Assembly: GCA_964636705.1 (NCBI GenBank)
Contig: CAZWUJ010000018.1
Span: 1 to 64,000, forward strand
Direction: 5' to 3'
Source of the DNA: VXRJ01 sp964636705
GTDB taxonomy: Bacteria; Acidobacteriota; Vicinamibacteria; Vicinamibacterales; UBA8438
DNA: 64,000 bases
In this document: positions 17,330 through 25,328 of the stretch, piece by piece
Numbering within the stretch: position 1 is the stretch's first letter
Layout of the letters: every line of letters begins with the position of its first letter
The notes under the pieces: generated by a model
Databases searched by the model: none
What the model was told of the DNA's origin: nothing
Seen by the model: the letters and a program-made list of their open reading frames with translations, nothing else
Made by a program: the position numbers and the translations under genes

Positions 17330-19951
17330 CTAAGGAACGACGTCGGCGTCCGCGATCTCGTCGTCGATCGGCGGGTAGAACTCAACGGGGATGCGTAGCG
17401 CGAAGTCGCGGAAGTGCTCGTCCGCCTCGGCGTCGCGTCCGAGCTGCCGGGCAACCGCTCCCTCGTAGTAGCTGAGTCCCGCCGTCACGAAGTCCCGTTG
17501 CGCGGCCGTCAGCAGCGCGAGGTGCGGGTCGCGCGCGGGCGGCGCCGACTCCGCGAGGCGCCGGAGAAAGTCCGCCAGGTCGGTGGAATTGAACCAACCG
17601 GTCGTCCCCGCGCGTTCTTCGCGCTGAGTCACGGGCGCCAGATACTCGACGAGCGGCCGGTCGTCCGTGTTGATGGGCCCGGGGGGAATCAGTCCGCCCG
17701 CCTCCGACAGGTTTCCCGCATAGAACGGCAGGGTCACCGCGAGCGCGGTGGCGTCGGGCAGCGGAGCGCCGCCGCTCAGATGCTGCCCGTTGCGCTCGAT
17801 CACGGCCGGGTCGAGCGCGGTCGGTTCGGTCGCGCCGACCAACGCCACGTACGCGATTTCCGGGCTGAAGCTGCCGCGCCATAGCGTGACCTGCTCGAAG
17901 ACGCTCAGCATGGTGCGCGTCACCAGGTCGAACTCGCGGCGGGAGACTTGGTACAGCGGCAGCCACTGGACGAAGAGCCCGCCGGGGGTCAGGCGGGCGC
18001 GCGCTGCCTCGAAGTGCTCGCGGCTGTAGAGGTTGCCGACGCCAGCCCGCCAGGGTACGAACAGGTCGGCGATGATCACGTCGTAGCGCTCGGTCGTGCC
18101 CAGCAGGTGGTTGCGGGCGTCGCAGGCGCGGACAGACGCCCGCGGGTCGGTGAAGAGCCCGCCGCTCGGGGCGTTGAAGTAGGTCGCGGCGGCCACGATC
18201 ACGTCGGACGCGATCTCGCAGACCAGGAGCCGCTCGACCGGATGCCGTAGGGCGGACCCCGCGGTTATGCCGGTGCCGAGACCGAGCAGGAAGACCGCGC
18301 GGGGACTCGGGTGCGTCATCAGGGGAAGCAGCGCCTGGTTCTGCTCCTGCTCGATGGAGCCGGTCCCGCCCAGGGTGTAGAAATTGTTCATCTTGATGCG
18401 CCGGTTCCCGGCACGCTCGATGACGGCTACCACGCCGTCGGGGCCTTCCCAGGTGGCGAGCAACTCCTCGCCGCGCCCGGTGTCGATGTCGACGAGGGTC
18501 AGGCGGGTGGCGTCGAGCGCAGTGCCGAGCAGCGCCACCGCGCCGAGCGTGGCCATTGCCGGCAGGAGCCGCGCGCGGGGCGTCCGCCAGCCGCGCCACG
18601 CGGCGGCCAGGGCCAGGACCAGGTAGCCGGCGGCGATGAGCCGGACGCTGTTCCAGAGCCCCACCGTGCCGAGGAGCACGAACCCCGCGGCGAGTGAGCC
18701 GACGACGCCGCCGGCCGTGTTGAGCGCGCCGAGACGGCCGATGATGGCGCCCGGCGCGGCGGGCGTGCCTTCCGCCGCGCGCAGCAGGTAGGGGAAGACG
18801 CTCCCAAGCAGGGCCGCGGGCACGAACAGCAGCACCATCGTGTTGCCGAAGATCGAGACGACGTAGGAAATCCAGGCGTCGCCGGTGGTCAGGGTGCTGA
18901 CTCCGGCGGTCAGATCCTGGAAGACGAAGGGTGTGGTGGCCACGCCGAGTCCCGACAGCGTCAGGAGCATCCACAGGACCTGCGCCGGGGCCGCCCCCGT
19001 GCGGCAGAGGCGGTTGGCCACTGCCGAGCCGGTCGCCAGCGCGGCCAGGAAGACCACGAGGATGGTCGAGAAGGTATAGACCGAGTTCTGCAGAACCTGG
19101 GCGAACATCCGCGTCCAGAGCACCTCCAGCCCGAGCGCGAAGGCGCCGGAGAGACTGGCGATAGCGGCGAGGAGCCATGCAGGACAGGCCGCGCCGGAGA
19201 CGGAGACGGCCGGCGGGCGGCGCCGGGCGCCTTTCGACCGTCGCTCCGCCTGCCCGCCCCCATCATGCGGGATACCCGGAACGTCTGCGGTTTCCTGGCC
19301 GCCGGTGCGTGACAGACGCCAGGCAAGGCCGGCAACCGCCACGTTGACCACCATGGCCAGCAGGTATGCCCGATTGAAGCCGAGCGCGAGCGGCAGCACG
19401 AACCCGGCGAGAAACGCGCCGGCGGCTGCGCCTATCGTGTTGATCGCATAAAGCCACGATCCCGCGCGGCCGAGTTCGTTCGGCTGCCGGACGAGGTACT
19501 GGCCGAGGACCGGCAAGGTGCCGCCCATCAGGGCGGCCGGGGGCAGGAGCACCAGTGTCGCCAGCGTGACCCTGAACGCATTGAAGGCGGCCGGCCGGTC
19601 GATGAGCGCGTCGTAGACCGGACCGTAGAACTGGAAGTAGATCTCGAGCAACGCGAAGTACAGTGCCGCCGAGACCGCGATCCCCAGTTCGATCCAGGCG
19701 TAGGCGAGTAGCGGCGAGCGCAGATTCGGCGACCAGCGTCCGAACAGGGCGCCACCCAGCGCCAGGCCGAGAAAGAAGACGGCGAGCGTCGTGGACGCGG
19801 CATACGCCGTGCTCCCGAACAGCAGGCTCAGCTCCTTGAGCCAGAGCACCTCGTAGGCCAGGCCGGTCGCGCCGGACAGGAAGACGAGGGCCGCGAGCTG
19901 GACACGGTGCCGGGAACCGTCCAACCGCGGGGATCGTGCCGCCGCCTGCAT
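17330..19951 (-). CDS. MFS-like membrane protein fused to spermidine-synthase-like domain
   Basis: An 873-residue protein. The N-terminal ~500 residues have about 12-14 hydrophobic segments, starting with LAALVFLSGATGLAYEVLWLKEL-type helix motifs typical of fused speE-like membrane proteins. The C-terminal part carries a spermidine-synthase-like Rossmann domain with FLLGLGTGIT (motif I), a VCEIASDVI acidic strand end and DVIIADLF. The final ~100 residues are not recognised. Related fusions are widespread in bacteria and their substrate is mostly unknown, so polyamine synthesis should not be assumed. Start ATG 19951 is preferred; ATG 20008 would place the start next to the fur operator. It is divergent from fur-katG and convergent with aceA. 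Confidence 0.8.
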   Translation of the reverse strand: MQAAARSPRLDGSRHRVQLAALVFLSGATGLAYEVLWLKELSLLFGSTAYAASTTLAVFFLGLALGGALFGRWSPNLRSPLLAYAWIELGIAVSAALYFALLEIYFQFYGPVYDALIDRPAAFNAFRVTLATLVLLPPAALMGGTLPVLGQYLVRQPNELGRAGSWLYAINTIGAAAGAFLAGFVLPLALGFNRAYLLAMVVNVAVAGLAWRLSRTGGQETADVPGIPHDGGGQAERRSKGARRRPPAVSVSGAACPAWLLAAIASLSGAFALGLEVLWTRMFAQVLQNSVYTFSTILVVFLAALATGSAVANRLCRTGAAPAQVLWMLLTLSGLGVATTPFVFQDLTAGVSTLTTGDAWISYVVSIFGNTMVLLFVPAALLGSVFPYLLRAAEGTPAAPGAIIGRLGALNTAGGVVGSLAAGFVLLGTVGLWNSVRLIAAGYLVLALAAAWRGWRTPRARLLPAMATLGAVALLGTALDATRLTLVDIDTGRGEELLATWEGPDGVVAVIERAGNRRIKMNNFYTLGGTGSIEQEQNQALLPLMTHPSPRAVFLLGLGTGITAGSALRHPVERLLVCEIASDVIVAAATYFNAPSGGLFTDPRASVRACDARNHLLGTTERYDVIIADLFVPWRAGVGNLYSREHFEAARARLTPGGLFVQWLPLYQVSRREFDLVTRTMLSVFEQVTLWRGSFSPEIAYVALVGATEPTALDPAVIERNGQHLSGGAPLPDATALAVTLPFYAGNLSEAGGLIPPGPINTDDRPLVEYLAPVTQREERAGTTGWFNSTDLADFLRRLAESAPPARDPHLALLTAAQRDFVTAGLSYYEGAVARQLGRDAEADEHFRDFALRIPVEFYPPIDDEIADADVVP

Positions 19952-19984
19952 CTCGGCCCGATCATATTCGATCCTGACCAATGC

Positions 19985-20004
19985 TTGACTTAGTCCAGAA
20001 TCAA
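19985..20004 (+). promoter_or_regulatory. probable Fur/PerR-type operator upstream of fur-katG
   Basis: TTGACTTAGTCCAGAATCAA is an imperfect inverted repeat (TTGA..T/A..TCAA) located 16 bp before the fur ATG. It begins with a -35-like TTGACT. The order resembles what I recall of autoregulatory FurA sites upstream of actinobacterial furA-katG; that comparison is from memory. It lies in the divergent region and could affect the minus-strand gene as well. Confidence 0.5.
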
Positions 20005-20020
20005 CCATTACCCTGAGAGA

Positions 20021-20458
20021 ATGACCGGGGACGCGGAGCGGCTCCTGAGGCAGCACGGGTTGCAGGTCACGGCGCAGCGACTTGCCGTGCTACGGGCAAT
20101 GGCGACGCACCCGCACGCCACGGCCGACGAGCTCGCGGACGACGTGCGAGGCAGCATCGGGTCGATCTCGCGCCAGGCGGTGTACGACACCTTGGGAACG
20201 CTGGTCGAGAGAGGCCTGGCCCGCAGGATTCAGCCGGCGGGTTCGCCCGCGCGCTACGAGGATCGAGTGGGCGACAATCACCATCACCTTGTCTGCCGCA
20301 CTTGCGGCGTCACCGTTGACATCGACTGCGCGGTCGGTGTGACGCCCTGCCTCACCGCCGCCGAGGATCACGGCTACGAGATCGACGAGGCCGAGGTCAT
20401 CTACTGGGGGTACTGCCCCGGCTGTCGCGAAGTCCGCGGGCAGCAGGAGCACGGATAG
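20021..20458 (+). CDS. Fur-family peroxide/iron regulator (PerR/FurA-like)
   Basis: A 145-residue Fur-family repressor: winged helix at residues ~10-80 (QRLAVLRAMATHPHATADEL, then SRQAVYDTLGTLVERG), the DNHHHLVC metal-binding motif near 85-92, a C-x-x-C pair RTCG and a second C-P-G-C near the C-terminus for structural zinc. Location 24 bp upstream of katG, in the same direction, indicates it represses the catalase-peroxidase and itself, releasing them under peroxide, as FurA does in mycobacteria. The operator at 19985-20004 supports autoregulation. Confidence 0.9.
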   Translation: MTGDAERLLRQHGLQVTAQRLAVLRAMATHPHATADELADDVRGSIGSISRQAVYDTLGTLVERGLARRIQPAGSPARYEDRVGDNHHHLVCRTCGVTVDIDCAVGVTPCLTAAEDHGYEIDEAEVIYWGYCPGCREVRGQQEHG

Positions 20459-20482
20459 CAACAACAGAAAGGGTCGAACGAA

Positions 20483-22696
20483 ATGCACGACACGGCTGAG
20501 CAGAAGACGGCGAGCGAGGGCAAGTGCCCGGTAGTGGGCCACCGGCACACGGCGGCACGTGTTGCCGAGAACCTGCGATGGTGGCCGAATCAACTGAACC
20601 TGAAGGTGCTCCACCAGAACTCAGCGTTGTCGGATCCCATGGGCGGGACGTTCAACTACGCGGAGGAGTTCAAGACCGTCGATCTGGATGCCGTCAAGCA
20701 GGACATCGAGTCGGTGATGACGACGTCGCAGGAGTGGTGGCCGGCCGACTACGGCCACTACGGGCCGCTGTTCATCCGGATGGCATGGCACAGCGCCGGA
20801 ACGTACCGGATCTACGACGGCCGCGGCGGCGGCGCCTCCGGAACGCAGCGCTTCGCTCCCCTCAACAGTTGGCCCGACAACGCCAACCTCGACAAGGCGC
20901 GCCGGCTGCTCTGGCCGGTCAAGCAGAAGTACGGCCGGAAGCTCTCGTGGGCCGACCTGATGATCCTGGCGGGCAACTGCGCTCTGGAATCGATGGGGCT
21001 CAAGACGTTCGGTTTCGCCGGTGGCCGCGAGGACGTCTGGGAGCCCGAGGAGGACATCTACTGGGGTCCCGAGACCGAGTGGCTTGCCGACGGGCGCTAC
21101 AGCGGCGACCGCGAGCTCGCGAACCCCTTCGGCGCGGTGCAGATGGGCCTGATCTACGTGAATCCCGAGGGCCCCAACGGCAATCCGGATCCGGTCGCCG
21201 CAGGCCGCGACATTCGGGAGACGTTCGGCCGGATGGCGATGAACGACGAGGAGACGGTCGCCCTCATCGCCGGCGGCCACACCTTCGGCAAGACCCACGG
21301 CGCCGCCCCGGACAGCCATGTCGGCCCCGAGCCCGAGGGCGCCTCCATCGAGGAGCAGGGCCTCGGCTGGAACAACACGTTCGGCAGCGGCAAGGGCGGC
21401 GACACGATCACCAGCGGGCTGGAGGGTACCTGGACGCCCACTCCGGTGACCTGGGACAACAGCTTCTTCGAGACCCTGTTCGGCTACGAGTGGGAGTTGA
21501 CCAAGAGCCCGGCGGGAGCAAATCAGTGGGTTCCGAAGGACTCCGGAGGCGCTGACACCGTCCCGGACGCCCACGATCCGTCGAAGCGGCACACGCCGGT
21601 GATGCTGACGACCGACCTCTCCCTGCGGATGGACCCGATCTACGAACCGATATCGAGGCGCTTCCACGAGAACCCGGACGAGTTCGCGGATGCCTTTGCC
21701 CGCGCGTGGTTCAAGCTGACCCACCGTGACATGGGGCCGGTTTCGCGCTACCTCGGACCGGAGGTTCCCGACGAGCATCTCCTGTGGCAGGACCCGGTGC
21801 CCGCTGTCGATCACGAGCTGATCGACGCGGACGATGTTGCCGCGCTCAAGAGCCGGATCCTGGAATCGGGGCTGTCGATTTCCCAACTGGTCTCCACCGC
21901 CTGGGCGTCCGCCTCGACCTTCCGCGGCAGCGACAAGCGCGGCGGCGCGAACGGGGCTCGCATTCGCCTCGCGCCGCAGAAGGACTGGGAGGTGAACCAG
22001 CCGGAGCAGTTGGCGGACGTGCTGGGAGTACTGGAGGGGATCCAGGAGGACTTCAACCGCGCGCAGTCCGGCGGGAAGCGGGTCTCGCTCGCGGACGTGA
22101 TTGTTCTCGGCGGGTGCGCCGCCGTCGAACAGGCCGCGAAGAACGCCGGGCACGACGTGGAGGTTCCTTTCGCGCCGGGGCGGACCGACGCGGCGCAGGA
22201 GCAGACCGACGTCGAGTCGTTTGCCGTGCTGGAGCCGGCCGCGGACGGGTTCCGCAACTACGTCGGGAACGGACACCGCCGGGCCGCCGAGGAGTTACTG
22301 GTGGACCGGGCGCAGTTGCTGACCCTGACCGCTCCCGAGATGACCGTGCTCGTCGGCGGCCTGCGTGTCCTGAACGCGAACGCCGGGCAGTCCGGTTACG
22401 GAGTCTTCACGAAGCGGCCCGAGACGTTGAGCAACGACTTCTTCGTGAACCTCCTCGACATGAACCTGGCGTGGCAGGCGTCGTCCGCGTCGGACGGCGT
22501 GTTCGAGGGGCGCGACGGCGACACGGGCGAGCTCAAGTGGACCGGCACGGCGGTCGACCTCGTCTTCGGGTCCAACTCCCAGCTCCGCGCCATCGCGGAA
22601 GTCTACGCATGCGACGACGCGCAGGCGGCGTTTGTGCGCGACTTCGTGGCGGCGTGGAACAAGGTGATGAATCTCGATCGCTTCGACCTGACTTAG
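20483..22696 (+). CDS. katG: catalase-peroxidase
   Basis: A 737-residue bifunctional haem enzyme that removes hydrogen peroxide. The distal haem site RMAWHSAGTYR (Arg, Trp, His) is near residues 95-105, the proximal His is in ALIAGGHTFGKTH, and the Tyr in GLIYVNPEGPNG and Met in FGRMAMNDEE complete the Met-Tyr-Trp crosslink that gives KatG its catalase activity. The C-terminal degenerate duplicate domain is present. Length matches the family. A ribosome binding site-like AAAGGG precedes the ATG. It is co-transcribed with the Fur-type regulator. Confidence 0.96.
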   Translation: MHDTAEQKTASEGKCPVVGHRHTAARVAENLRWWPNQLNLKVLHQNSALSDPMGGTFNYAEEFKTVDLDAVKQDIESVMTTSQEWWPADYGHYGPLFIRMAWHSAGTYRIYDGRGGGASGTQRFAPLNSWPDNANLDKARRLLWPVKQKYGRKLSWADLMILAGNCALESMGLKTFGFAGGREDVWEPEEDIYWGPETEWLADGRYSGDRELANPFGAVQMGLIYVNPEGPNGNPDPVAAGRDIRETFGRMAMNDEETVALIAGGHTFGKTHGAAPDSHVGPEPEGASIEEQGLGWNNTFGSGKGGDTITSGLEGTWTPTPVTWDNSFFETLFGYEWELTKSPAGANQWVPKDSGGADTVPDAHDPSKRHTPVMLTTDLSLRMDPIYEPISRRFHENPDEFADAFARAWFKLTHRDMGPVSRYLGPEVPDEHLLWQDPVPAVDHELIDADDVAALKSRILESGLSISQLVSTAWASASTFRGSDKRGGANGARIRLAPQKDWEVNQPEQLADVLGVLEGIQEDFNRAQSGGKRVSLADVIVLGGCAAVEQAAKNAGHDVEVPFAPGRTDAAQEQTDVESFAVLEPAADGFRNYVGNGHRRAAEELLVDRAQLLTLTAPEMTVLVGGLRVLNANAGQSGYGVFTKRPETLSNDFFVNLLDMNLAWQASSASDGVFEGRDGDTGELKWTGTAVDLVFGSNSQLRAIAEVYACDDAQAAFVRDFVAAWNKVMNLDRFDLT

Positions 22697-22747
22697 CCCG
22701 ACCATCGTCGCCTACGGCTCCGACGGCCGGCCGTTCAGGAATTCATA

Positions 22748-22766
22748 TTGTTCATTAATAACGAAC
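22748..22766 (+). promoter_or_regulatory. palindrome, candidate operator of the AbiEi/AbiEii pair
   Basis: TGTTCATTAATAACGAACA is a 19-bp imperfect palindrome with perfect TGTTC/GAACA arms, in an AT-rich pocket unlike the surrounding DNA, immediately upstream of the antitoxin-like gene. Type IV AbiEi proteins repress their own promoters through inverted repeats, so an autoregulatory operator is a reasonable inference. Confidence 0.5.
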
Positions 22767-22783
22767 ATGATACATTTCTGAAC

Positions 22784-23857
22784 GTGACTCGACCGGGAGC
22801 CGCGCCTGACCTCGACCTGTATCGGCCTGCTCTGCAGAAGTGGATGCCGAAGGCCGAGATCCGCATGCTGGCAAATGTCCTGGCCCAATTCGATGGCGTC
22901 GTCACCTGGAAGGCCGTAGAGGGTACGGTCCGGTACCTGGTCGAGGAGAAGCGGCACCTTCGTCATCAGGACGTTGGGGTCGTAGTCGAACAGTTGAACC
23001 GACGACGTGCGACCCTACCACCAGGTCGAGGGGGCGACAGGGTCCTCCTGCTGGCGCCGCACGTCCGACGAGAACAGGCGGTCGCCCTCGAGCGTGCGGA
23101 TATCGACTACCTCGATCTCGCGGGCAATGCCCACCTGGAAGCTCCCGGCATGTTCGTTCACGTGGAGGGCCGCCCGCCAAAGAAGGAACACATTCTCGCT
23201 CGCGCCCGGCCACAGAAGGGATGGATCAAGACGGTCATGGCCATCCTCATCCGTCCGCGACTCGCCGATGTGCCGTACCGCGCTCTGGCGGACCAGGCGG
23301 ACGTGGCCCTCGGCACCGTTGCCGGATGCATGAACGACCTGGGTCGACGCGGACTCCTGCTCAAGGAGAAGGACGGCCGGAGAGTCGTCGACCGGCAGGC
23401 GTTGGTTGCGCTGTGGGTGCAAGCCTACGTCGAAGGGTTGCGTCCCCGGCTCAAGGAGCGACGGTTCCAGGTGCGGGCCGAGGGCAAACAGGACATCTGG
23501 CTGCGGCTGCGGAAAGTGCTTGGCGAGCGTGCGCTACCGTGGGCGCTGACCGGCGCCGACCAGGCAGCGCGCCGCGTGCCGTTCTTTCGCGCGAAAGAGA
23601 CGGAAATATACGCATCCGTCCGTACGCTCGAGGACCGTGAAGCTCAGAAAGCCCTGGTCGCCCAACCCGCTCGCGGCGGCAACCTGGTGGTCATCGAAGC
23701 GCCAGGCCCCTTGGCGATAACTGGCGAGACCGACGACAACCTGCCCGTTGCTCCGGATCTGCTCACCTACGCCGAGCTGCGGTATCGGGACACGGGGCAG
23801 GCGCTCGAAGCAGCCGAATTGTTCCGGCCCAGGGTTCTTGACGATGCCGGGCCTTGA
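22784..23857 (+). CDS. AbiEi-like antitoxin / winged-helix protein
   Basis: A ~357-residue protein resembling the large AbiEi-type antitoxin-like proteins (COG4861 type, from memory). A winged-helix region (ALADQADVALGTVAGCMNDL) around residues 170-190 is preceded by a central segment with LERADIDYLDLAGNAHL. It directly overlaps a nucleotidyltransferase gene, the usual toxin partner in such type IV systems. The start is uncertain: TTG 22748 lies within the palindrome, so GTG 22784 is preferred, and neither has a strong ribosome binding site. Likely role is repression of its own operon and counteraction of the downstream enzyme. Confidence 0.65.
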   Translation: MTRPGAAPDLDLYRPALQKWMPKAEIRMLANVLAQFDGVVTWKAVEGTVRYLVEEKRHLRHQDVGVVVEQLNRRRATLPPGRGGDRVLLLAPHVRREQAVALERADIDYLDLAGNAHLEAPGMFVHVEGRPPKKEHILARARPQKGWIKTVMAILIRPRLADVPYRALADQADVALGTVAGCMNDLGRRGLLLKEKDGRRVVDRQALVALWVQAYVEGLRPRLKERRFQVRAEGKQDIWLRLRKVLGERALPWALTGADQAARRVPFFRAKETEIYASVRTLEDREAQKALVAQPARGGNLVVIEAPGPLAITGETDDNLPVAPDLLTYAELRYRDTGQALEAAELFRPRVLDDAGP

Positions 23858-24632
23858 TCCCGCCCTGATGCCAGTCGTGTCCGACCTCACGCGCGGACTG
23901 CAGGAGTTGGGAATCCCGTTTGGAATCGTGGGAGCGTTGGTTCCCGAACTGCTTCTGGATGCCCGACCGGACCACGGAACCAACGATGCGGACGTAGCCG
24001 TTGTAGTTGAGAGCCTTGCGGATTTCGATCGCTTGAAGGACCGACTTGCCGACTACGGGTTCACGCGCACACACCTGCCGCATCGTCTGCAGCGTGGGGA
24101 CGGGGGTTGGGTGGACATCCTTCCGTTCAGCGAAGCGATCGCACCGGATGGGTATCTGGAACTCGAAGAGGGCTTGGTCTTGAACATGGCTGGTTTCGGC
24201 CAGGTCGTGCCCAACGCCGTTTCCGTTCCGATCGACGGCGGGCCGACGGTTCCCGTAGCCCCGCTGCCGCTCTATGTCCTCCTCAAGCTGGTCGCCTTCA
24301 ATGACAGAGAGCAGACGAAGGACCTTGCCGGTGTCGTCCATTGCCTCGAGCACTACCTTGAAGAGGATGATCGGCGCTACGACACCGATCACAACGGTGA
24401 AGGCGTGCCCTACGAATGCACTTGCGCCTACCTGGTGGGTGTGGATGCGCGATCCTTCCTGGACGAACCCGTCAGCGACGCCACCAAATCAGTCCTTGAC
24501 CGATTCGACAATCAGGACGCGATCGTCATTGGAGAGGTGATCCAGGAGACGGGCCGGTTCCCCGTGGAAGACGAGCGCCGAGGTGAGGTCTTCGAACTCT
24601 TTCGATGGTACCGCCTTGGAACCGGCCTGTGA
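23844..24632 (+). CDS. AbiEii-like nucleotidyltransferase (putative toxin)
   Basis: A 262-residue nucleotidyltransferase-fold protein. The motif GIVGALVPELLL followed by NDADVAVVVESL gives the G-x-x-A and D-x-D positions (an N-D-A-D-V variant of T-x-D-[IL]-D) that bind metal and nucleotide. VDILPF supplies the third acidic residue, and LLKLVAFNDREQTKDL is the helical segment typical of AbiEii-type proteins. ATG 23844 overlaps the end of the upstream gene by 14 bp and is preceded by AGGG, so translation is probably coupled. By analogy it would modify tRNA or another target when unchecked; this is not shown by the sequence. Confidence 0.65.
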   Translation: MPGLDPALMPVVSDLTRGLQELGIPFGIVGALVPELLLDARPDHGTNDADVAVVVESLADFDRLKDRLADYGFTRTHLPHRLQRGDGGWVDILPFSEAIAPDGYLELEEGLVLNMAGFGQVVPNAVSVPIDGGPTVPVAPLPLYVLLKLVAFNDREQTKDLAGVVHCLEHYLEEDDRRYDTDHNGEGVPYECTCAYLVGVDARSFLDEPVSDATKSVLDRFDNQDAIVIGEVIQETGRFPVEDERRGEVFELFRWYRLGTGL

Positions 24633-24638
24633 GTGCCG

Positions 24639-24696
24639 GCGTGGACGCCGGCGCACCATGGCGTCGCTTGCCGGGCGTGGACGCCGGCGCACCATG
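24639..24696. repeat. two perfect 22-bp intergenic repeats with dyad symmetry
   Basis: The same 22 bases starting GCGTGGACGCCGGCGCACC occur at 24639-24660 and 24675-24696. Each contains a GCCGGCG-type inverted core (CCGGCGTGGACGCCGG), so each can fold into a small hairpin. They fill the gap between convergent genes and may work as a terminator or be a REP-like dispersed element. Confidence 0.7.
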
Positions 24697-24708
24697 CCGG
24701 CGCGCGCC

Positions 24709-25281
24709 TCAGGGGACGACGAGGCCGCTGAACTCGATGCGTATCTCCGGCCGCACGCGCAGGAGCCCGAGCATGACGACTGGCGGCTCGACACCGTAGT
24801 CCGTCATGTCGAGTCGGACCTCACCCGCGATCTCGACACCCGATCCCGACGGCGTCATCTCGATGGGGAAGGTCACCGGCAGGGTGACGTCCTGAATGGC
24901 GAGCGAGCCGCTGGCTTGGGCGCCCTGGTCGGATGCTTCGTAGCTTTCGAGCGCGAAGGTGATCTCGGCGAACTCGGTCGGCTTCATCGCGTCGAAGAGA
25001 TGCTCGGTCATCTCCTCGTCGGGGCATTCGAAGTCGGCCACCCGGACGGTCAGAGTGGCTGACTGAACTCCCGCGTCGAAACCCGGGGCCGGCGCGGACG
25101 AACCGGGCGTGACGTCCGCCGTCCCGTTCACCGAACAGGTCCATCCGCGGACGGTCGAGGTCCCGGACACGATGAACTCGACGGCGGACTGCGCCGCCGC
25201 CTCGGTCCCGGCCAGCAGCGCGAAACCGACGGCAGCGGCGGTCGCGGACCGCAGGAAACCGGTTCGACGTGCGACGAGCAT
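24709..25281 (-). CDS. YceI-family periplasmic lipid-binding-like protein
   Basis: A 190-residue protein with a signal peptide (residues ~1-31, cleaving after EAAAQS-like sequence) and a YceI/lipocalin-like beta barrel. The barrel shows the strand patterns VEFIVSGTSTVRGWTCS, ATLTVRVADF, MKPTEFAEITF and LPVTFPIEMTPSG. Family members bind isoprenoid-like lipids in the periplasm. ATG 25281 has a GGGAGG ribosome binding site eight bases upstream. It follows the FMN dehydrogenase and LOG genes on the same strand at short spacing, perhaps one operon. Confidence 0.8.
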   Translation of the reverse strand: MLVARRTGFLRSATAAAVGFALLAGTEAAAQSAVEFIVSGTSTVRGWTCSVNGTADVTPGSSAPAPGFDAGVQSATLTVRVADFECPDEEMTEHLFDAMKPTEFAEITFALESYEASDQGAQASGSLAIQDVTLPVTFPIEMTPSGSGVEIAGEVRLDMTDYGVEPPVVMLGLLRVRPEIRIEFSGLVVP

Positions 25282-25328
25282 TCTGTGTCCTCCCGATTCC
25301 GAGCCGGCGCGCAAATCGGCCGCGTCCA

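Noticed and set aside
17382..19178. 598-codon minus-strand frame within the MFS/spermidine-synthase-like gene
   Set aside because: Arg/Ala-rich shadow frame with no family pattern, while the other frame shows membrane helices and Rossmann motifs.
17330..19951. Annotation as a true spermidine synthase
   Set aside because: Only the C-terminal domain resembles SpeE and it is fused to a transporter-like domain; such fusions do not imply polyamine synthesis.
20621..22276. 551-codon minus-strand frame opposite katG
   Set aside because: Antisense shadow of a complete catalase-peroxidase.
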